From: Dethiobacter sp. | GTDB taxonomy: Bacteria > Bacillota > Dethiobacteria > Dethiobacterales > Dethiobacteraceae | NCBI GenBank assembly: GCA_018335875.1 | Contig: JAGXRN010000026.1 | Coordinates: 1-53,950, forward strand | Reading direction: 5' to 3' | Length of the DNA stretch: 53,950 bases | Shown: positions 51,350 through 53,950 of the stretch, one piece after another | How positions within the stretch are numbered: the stretch's first letter is position 1 | Layout of the letters: each line of letters starts with the position of its first letter | Notes under the pieces: generated by a model | Database searches by the model: none | Told to the model about the DNA's origin: nothing | The model's input: the letters and a program-made list of their open reading frames with translations, nothing else | Made by a program: the position numbers and the translations under genes

Positions 51350-52054
51350 TTATCGTGGCAGGAACTGTTTAAACTGGTGATCCGGCAGCGGTTTATTACT
51401 ATCATCCACCGCCGGCCTGAGCACCAGGCGAATCGATCCTCTTTCGGCTGCCTGAATCAGTTTTGTTACATACTCATTTGGCACATCCAGTGTTGTACTG
51501 TCAGCCGGCAGCTGCTCCTTTTTCGGGTCGTAGATTTGCGCACCCATGGCCAGCACTCTGATATTTTGAACAACCACAGTTGTCAGTGTAATATTTTCGC
51601 TGCCTTGCTCCAGTTCCAGGGTTACCACCACATCCACCCTGTCTCCGGGCAGTATAAACCCGGCCACCCCTGTGACTGTACTGACAGGGAGTGTCAGGGC
51701 GCGGTGGCCTTCCGAAATCTTATACGACATGCCGGCTTTAGTCTCGCCGTATACAAGCCGGGTTTTCAGAACCTGCTCATTGGCAATCAGGCGTTCCAGT
51801 GCGAAAGCTCCCCTGATTTCTTCCCTGTTGACTATTGCGTCTGCATGGACAGAGGTGATCGAAACATTAACAGTTGTAAACATAGTCTCATCCAGCTTTG
51901 TCCTGGCTGGAATTTCAGCTTTTGCTACCACCACCGGTACCAGGTTGGCCGCCTGCTTGCTTGTCTCTTCCATCTCTTTCAGGTAGCGAAACACCAACCC
52001 CGCAGCAATTAAGGCCAGAATTACAGATAGCAAAAGCAGCTTTTTCCCTTTCAT
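51350..52054 (-). CDS. cpaB: Flp pilus assembly protein CpaB/RcpC
   Basis: 234 residues with an N-terminal membrane anchor (KKLLLLSVILALIAAGLVFR). A SAF domain follows, with VVVAKAEIPARTKLDETMFT and EQVLKTRLVYGE. A C-terminal RcpC domain contains GHRALTLPVSTVTGVAGFIL, PGDRVDVVVTL and VVVQNIRVLAMGAQI. In Gram-negatives CpaB modulates the secretin; in Gram-positives it probably organises the pilus at the cell wall. The gene follows a terminator (52114-52145), so it depends on read-through or its own promoter. Confidence 0.9.
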   Translation of the reverse strand: MKGKKLLLLSVILALIAAGLVFRYLKEMEETSKQAANLVPVVVAKAEIPARTKLDETMFTTVNVSITSVHADAIVNREEIRGAFALERLIANEQVLKTRLVYGETKAGMSYKISEGHRALTLPVSTVTGVAGFILPGDRVDVVVTLELEQGSENITLTTVVVQNIRVLAMGAQIYDPKKEQLPADSTTLDVPNEYVTKLIQAAERGSIRLVLRPAVDDSNKPLPDHQFKQFLPR

Positions 52055-52113
52055 CCGCTCTCCCCCTAAAGAAGTGACTTATTTTATATGAACTTTATAA
52101 TCGTAAATCTTTC

Positions 52114-52145
52114 TAAAAAAACCGGGGGCTGCCCGGCAGGGCAGC
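52114..52145 (-). terminator. Intrinsic terminator between tadG-like and cpaB
   Basis: On the minus strand GCTGCCC/GGGCAGC with a 4-nt loop is followed by CCCCGG and seven T residues. A second small hairpin (GGGAG/CTCCC) lies just upstream at about 52151-52165. Confidence 0.7.
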
Positions 52146-52217
52146 TTACGGGGGAGCTATTCTCCCGCCGGGCAAATATTCTCCCCGGGGAAACGCATTG
52201 TACAAAATTTATAAGCT

Positions 52218-53162
52218 TTACTGAATAAGCTTTGTTGTTGTCAACCCGTATTGGCTTTCTCCTTCAACGCTGGCAGCGGCATTTACGTGGGGCTTGATAA
52301 AATGACCCCAGACTTCTGTGTTTTCTCCCTGCCCCTGCAGCTTTGTAACGTAAAATGCTGCAAAATCGACTACTTCAACCTCATCTTTGACATTAGTTAT
52401 GGTATAAATCGGTAATATCAGGACAAGAGGGCTGCCGTCCGGGTAATTGTCATAGCTGCTTGGTCCTAACTTTTCTGCCTCATCCTGCCGGTACTTAATA
52501 CCATCCCTGATGGGCCCCATGTTGACTCCGCCTTTTGCCTGAACAAGATCACCTATTTCAATCAATCCCGGGTAGCCGTGTTTAAGAAATTCTCTGAAGA
52601 TATTCGCCCCGGTCATATAATTTCCGTTTTCGTCTTTAAATGTTAAGGCGCCCCATTTCCCGCCTCCCAGCAGTTCACTGCTAAAAAGGTTTACTTCTTT
52701 TAAATAGTCAAGTGTAACAGATTCCTCCACCCCGAGGGGAAATACATCAAAAATAGCGGTAGGCCTCGTCTTGGCAACCCTTGCTCTCTGTTCCATCACG
52801 CCGTTTTCAGCAGCAAACAGCTTTGCAAAAAAGAGCCTGATGGGTGCCCTGGTTTTGACTGTCACACCGTTTTGCTCTTCGTCTACTTCCACTGTAACCA
52901 TCTCTGCCAGGACGCCGTTTTTCTGCACAATCTCCAGTACCGCCGTGGTTATAGCCTCTTTTCCCTGGCCCAGCTTTGTCGCTCCGGCCAAAGCCCCGGC
53001 GTCGGCCGCCACCATAAGGTGGGCTTCCTTTACATAATTAACGCCCACATCGGCCACAAGGGCGCCCATTCCCAGCAATGCTGTCATGGCCAAAGCCAGA
53101 ATCACAACTACGGAGCCTTGTTCCTTCTTTAAAATATTACCTGCCCGCATTAATTTGGCCAC
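52218..53162 (-). CDS. TadG-like Flp pilus-assembly protein
   Basis: About 314 residues from a GTG at 53162, six bases after GAGGTG; the longer TTG start at 53180 is inside tadE. The N-terminal EQGSVVVILALAMTALLGMG followed by ALVADVGVNYV and AADAGALAGATKL is the 'putative Flp pilus-assembly TadE/G-like' N-terminus (PF13400-like). The pattern resembles a pseudopilin cleaved by TadV. The extracytoplasmic part has no von Willebrand A domain, unlike full TadG. It contains VTVEVDEEQNGVTVKTRAPI and several Asn/Gly-rich turns. It may be a minor pilin or tip adhesin. Confidence 0.8.
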   Translation of the reverse strand: MAKLMRAGNILKKEQGSVVVILALAMTALLGMGALVADVGVNYVKEAHLMVAADAGALAGATKLGQGKEAITTAVLEIVQKNGVLAEMVTVEVDEEQNGVTVKTRAPIRLFFAKLFAAENGVMEQRARVAKTRPTAIFDVFPLGVEESVTLDYLKEVNLFSSELLGGGKWGALTFKDENGNYMTGANIFREFLKHGYPGLIEIGDLVQAKGGVNMGPIRDGIKYRQDEAEKLGPSSYDNYPDGSPLVLILPIYTITNVKDEVEVVDFAAFYVTKLQGQGENTEVWGHFIKPHVNAAASVEGESQYGLTTTKLIQ

Positions 53163-53172
53163 CAATATCACC

Positions 53173-53574
53173 TCACTCAAGTCTCATTACCACTGCACTT
53201 TTTACCAGCACCGGATTGGAAACAATCCCGGATAACACCGGTGTTATCAACTCGATGGGATAGGCCACTGTTACAGTGATGTCGCCGCCTGCAGAACGTA
53301 TCAGAGGTTCAATGGTCACTGCAACTTTTGACTGATCGAGGGTAGGGGCCGCCTGCATTACCTTGTCTGTGATTTCTGTGTTGCTTCCCCCCACAGCGCC
53401 ATACCTTGCCCCGTGCCTGGCGGCATGTGTTACAGTGAGGTAAGCATTGCCGACGCGCCCCATTTCAAATATCCCCATTAGCAGCAGGATTATAATAGGA
53501 AGGACAAGGGCCATTTCCACTATGGCCTGGCCTTGTTGGCTTTTCATGAGAGTGCGAAGGTACAATCCCATCAC
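53173..53574 (-). CDS. tadE: TadE-family pseudopilin
   Basis: 133 residues. QQGQAIVEMALVLPIIILLL followed by MGIFEMGRVGNAYLTVTHAA is the diagnostic TadE N-terminus, with the prepilin-like GQAIVE cleavage region and one hydrophobic helix. Start codons at 53574 (GTG), 53571 (ATG) or the TTG at 53565 are all possible near the GAGGTG site. TadE is a minor pseudopilin processed by TadV. It overlaps the tadG-like start and follows an attenuator-like hairpin after flp. Confidence 0.85.
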   Translation of the reverse strand: MMGLYLRTLMKSQQGQAIVEMALVLPIIILLLMGIFEMGRVGNAYLTVTHAARHGARYGAVGGSNTEITDKVMQAAPTLDQSKVAVTIEPLIRSAGGDITVTVAYPIELITPVLSGIVSNPVLVKSAVVMRLE

Positions 53575-53610
53575 CTCGCTGATTTATAACTCAATGATTT
53601 GCTTTTGTAG

Positions 53611-53642
53611 TTAAAACGGCCCTGCCCTCTGCGGGCAGGGCC
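53611..53642 (-). terminator. Terminator/attenuator after the flp pilin gene
   Basis: GGCCCTGCCC/GGGCAGGGCC, ten pairs with a 5-nt loop, followed on the minus strand by GTTTTAAC. The short T-tract suggests partial read-through, so that pilin is made in excess over assembly proteins. Confidence 0.7.
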
Positions 53643-53665
53643 AACCTTGGGGAGGAGCAGACATG

Positions 53666-53854
53666 TTATGAGGGGGGAGTCCAACCCAGCGTCACAGCGA
53701 TTTCCTGGAACTTAGCCATGATTGTTGTTCCCAGACCAGTTAAGGTAACAATTGCAACTATTGACACAAGAGCTAGAATTAGTGCGTATTCAACCATTCC
53801 CTGTCCGGATTCGTCTGTAAAAAACTTTTTCGCCAGTGCTTTCATATTTTTCAC
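53666..53854 (-). CDS. flp: Flp-type major pilin
   Basis: 62 residues. The short positively charged leader KNMKALAKKFFTDESG is followed by the processing motif GQGMVEYALILALVSIVAIV. This G(Q)x4-5(V)EYALI sequence is the signature of Flp/type IVb pilins, cut by TadV after the Gly. The mature pilin is about 43-45 residues. An AGGAGGTG site precedes the ATG. It is the first gene of the tad locus and is followed by a strong hairpin. Confidence 0.93.
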   Translation of the reverse strand: MKNMKALAKKFFTDESGQGMVEYALILALVSIVAIVTLTGLGTTIMAKFQEIAVTLGWTPPS

Positions 53855-53894
53855 CTCCTAAAATATTTGAATCTTTTCAGAAAGTCTGTAACCC

Positions 53895-53927
53895 TTTATC
53901 CACGCTGCTTTAGGCATAGTGGATAAA
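53895..53927 (-). promoter_or_regulatory. Leader inverted repeat upstream of flp
   Basis: TTTATCCAC (53895-53903) and GTGGATAAA (53919-53927) form a perfect 9-bp inverted repeat with a 15-nt loop, 41 bp before the flp start. It could be a leader stem-loop or a protein-binding site. A further small hairpin, CCCCG-TGT-CGGGG, fills the window edge (53938-53950). Confidence 0.5.
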
Positions 53928-53950
53928 TATTTTTCACCCCCGTGTCGGGG

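Overview
The window looks like chromosomal DNA of an anaerobic Gram-positive bacterium of the Clostridia (my best guess is a Peptococcaceae-like or related lineage). The reasons are the AddA/AddB helicase-nuclease pair, several Firmicutes-style lipoproteins, strong AGGAGG-type ribosome sites, a secretin-free Tad pilus operon and a probable selenoprotein. No rRNA, tRNA or CRISPR array was seen. The species is not determined.

Left part, about 1-16,600: an eroded accessory region rich in gene remnants. It holds a 5'-truncated methyltransferase copy, an IS21-type istB remnant with end repeats, a broken vanW gene, a compact ORF-less group II intron, genes with nonsense or frameshift lesions, three lipoprotein genes, two VapBC-like toxin-antitoxin pairs, a thioesterase, a hemolysin III-type membrane protein, an isochorismatase-like hydrolase, an Asp/Glu racemase-like protein, a GyrI-like protein and an intact methyltransferase. 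Pieces of the same methyltransferase occur at three places. The most notable item is a small gene (10667-10939, minus strand) that is readable only if an in-frame UGA is translated as selenocysteine. It has a Sec-Cys motif and a SECIS-like hairpin right after the UGA.

Middle part, about 16,900-45,300: ordinary housekeeping and metabolic genes. These are a nitroreductase-like protein, an AprX-like subtilase, Ppx/GppA, a MATE transporter in an operon with S-adenosylmethionine decarboxylase, a long-chain acyl-CoA synthetase, a thiolase, an alpha-glucan phosphorylase, a DUF456 protein, a rhomboid protease, a DUF1294 protein, LeuB and a CCA-adding/poly(A) polymerase family enzyme. AddB and AddA form an operon whose first gene encodes an unusual fusion of an unidentified N-terminal region, an alkyltransferase-like (MGMT-fold) domain lacking the PCHR cysteine motif, and a C-terminal DUF7662-like domain. 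Also here are a chymotrypsin-fold protein whose two halves are in swapped order, a Rossmann-fold protein with a cysteine cluster, a PadR regulator with a permease split into two half-genes, and a YchF-like GTPase paralogue.

Right part, about 45,300 to the end: a full Tad/Flp pilus locus on the minus strand. Its order is flp pilin, tadE, tadG-like, cpaB, a receiver-domain-TadZ/CpaE fusion, cpaF/tadA, tadB, tadC, a DUF192 gene and the prepilin peptidase. Two intrinsic terminators inside the locus probably set pilin, minor pilin and assembly genes at different levels.
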